From: an uncultured Eubacteriales bacterium
GTDB lineage: Bacteria > Bacillota > Clostridia > Oscillospirales > Butyricicoccaceae
Length of the DNA stretch: 6,741 nucleotides
Direction of reading: 5' to 3'
NCBI GenBank assembly: GCA_905199135.1
Contig: CAJKFC010000096.1
Span: forward strand, 1 to 6,741
In this document: positions 6,567 to 6,741 of the stretch, one piece after another
Position numbering within the stretch: the first letter of the stretch is position 1
Layout: each line of letters starts with the position of its first letter
Notes under the pieces: model-generated
What the model was told of the DNA's origin: nothing
What the model saw: only the letters and a program-made list of their open reading frames with translations
Databases searched by the model: none
Made by a program: the position numbers and the translations under genes

Positions 6567-6741
6567 TTATGCTTTTACAGAGTTTCCTTTGAGCTCATAC
6601 TGTGAAACATTGCTGTCTGCCTTTTTGATAAGGGCAATGAGCACTGCCAGCATAACTGCTACGGCAATGGCGCCGTACACAAAACCTGTGCCGAGGGAAC
6701 CTGTTGTGATGAGTGTGCCTATCTGATATACGAGAAATGCC
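6567..6741 (-). CDS. feoB: Ferrous iron transport protein B (FeoB), C-terminal end, partial
   Basis: Only the last 57 codons are in the window; the gene enters from the right edge (first full codon ends at 6740). The visible part reads AFLVYQIGTL, the typical last loop and helix of FeoB, followed by a Gly-rich turn, a final membrane helix (about 20-38 of the fragment, FVYGAIAVAVMLAVLIALI) and a polar tail starting KKADSNVSQYELKG. FeoB is the membrane GTPase-linked permease for Fe(II); its GTPase domain would lie outside the window. The identification rests on this short end together with the FeoB-associated gene directly behind it. The alternative is another polytopic transporter with a similar terminal helix, which I consider much less likely. 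Confidence 0.8.
   Translation of the reverse strand, partial: AFLVYQIGTLITTGSLGTGFVYGAIAVAVMLAVLIALIKKADSNVSQYELKGNSVKA

Overview
The window holds one six-gene operon on the + strand (189-6359) for a peptide/nickel-type (Dpp/Opp family) ABC importer. It faces the 3' end of a ferrous-iron (feo) locus on the - strand (6395-6741). The strong AGGAGG-like Shine-Dalgarno sites, frequent AGA and ATA codons, a lipoprotein-type binding protein, and a small FeoB-associated Cys-rich protein directly after feoB all suggest an anaerobic Firmicute, most likely a member of Clostridia. That placement is an inference from style; no rRNA or marker gene is present.

Layout: 1-188 is an AT-rich, gene-free leader with a plausible sigma-A promoter (TTGACT, 17 bp spacer, extended -10 TGATAGTAT). 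Then come two permease genes (DppB-like 189-1142, DppC-like 1135-1965), two ATPase genes (DppD-like 1970-2962, DppF-like 2949-3845), the lipoprotein substrate-binding protein (3874-5526) and a DUF169 (COG2043) protein (5544-6359). Gaps are never more than 28 bp and two junctions overlap, so the six genes are probably co-transcribed and translationally coupled. A perfect hairpin (6359-6387) with A-run and T-run flanks ends the operon and can also serve the opposing feo transcript. On the - strand, reading from the window edge, are the last 57 codons of feoB and a 53-aa FeoB-associated Cys-rich membrane protein.

How they work together: the lipoprotein captures a ligand outside the membrane, the two permeases form the channel, and the two ATPases power import. 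The ligand cannot be read from sequence; peptides, nickel or metal chelates, glutathione-like thiols and other small molecules are all handled by this family. The most interesting feature is the DUF169 gene as the last member of the operon. It is a predicted cytoplasmic protein with eight cysteines and no established function that I know of, and its position suggests it acts on, senses or uses whatever the transporter brings in. All other genes look intact and conventional.
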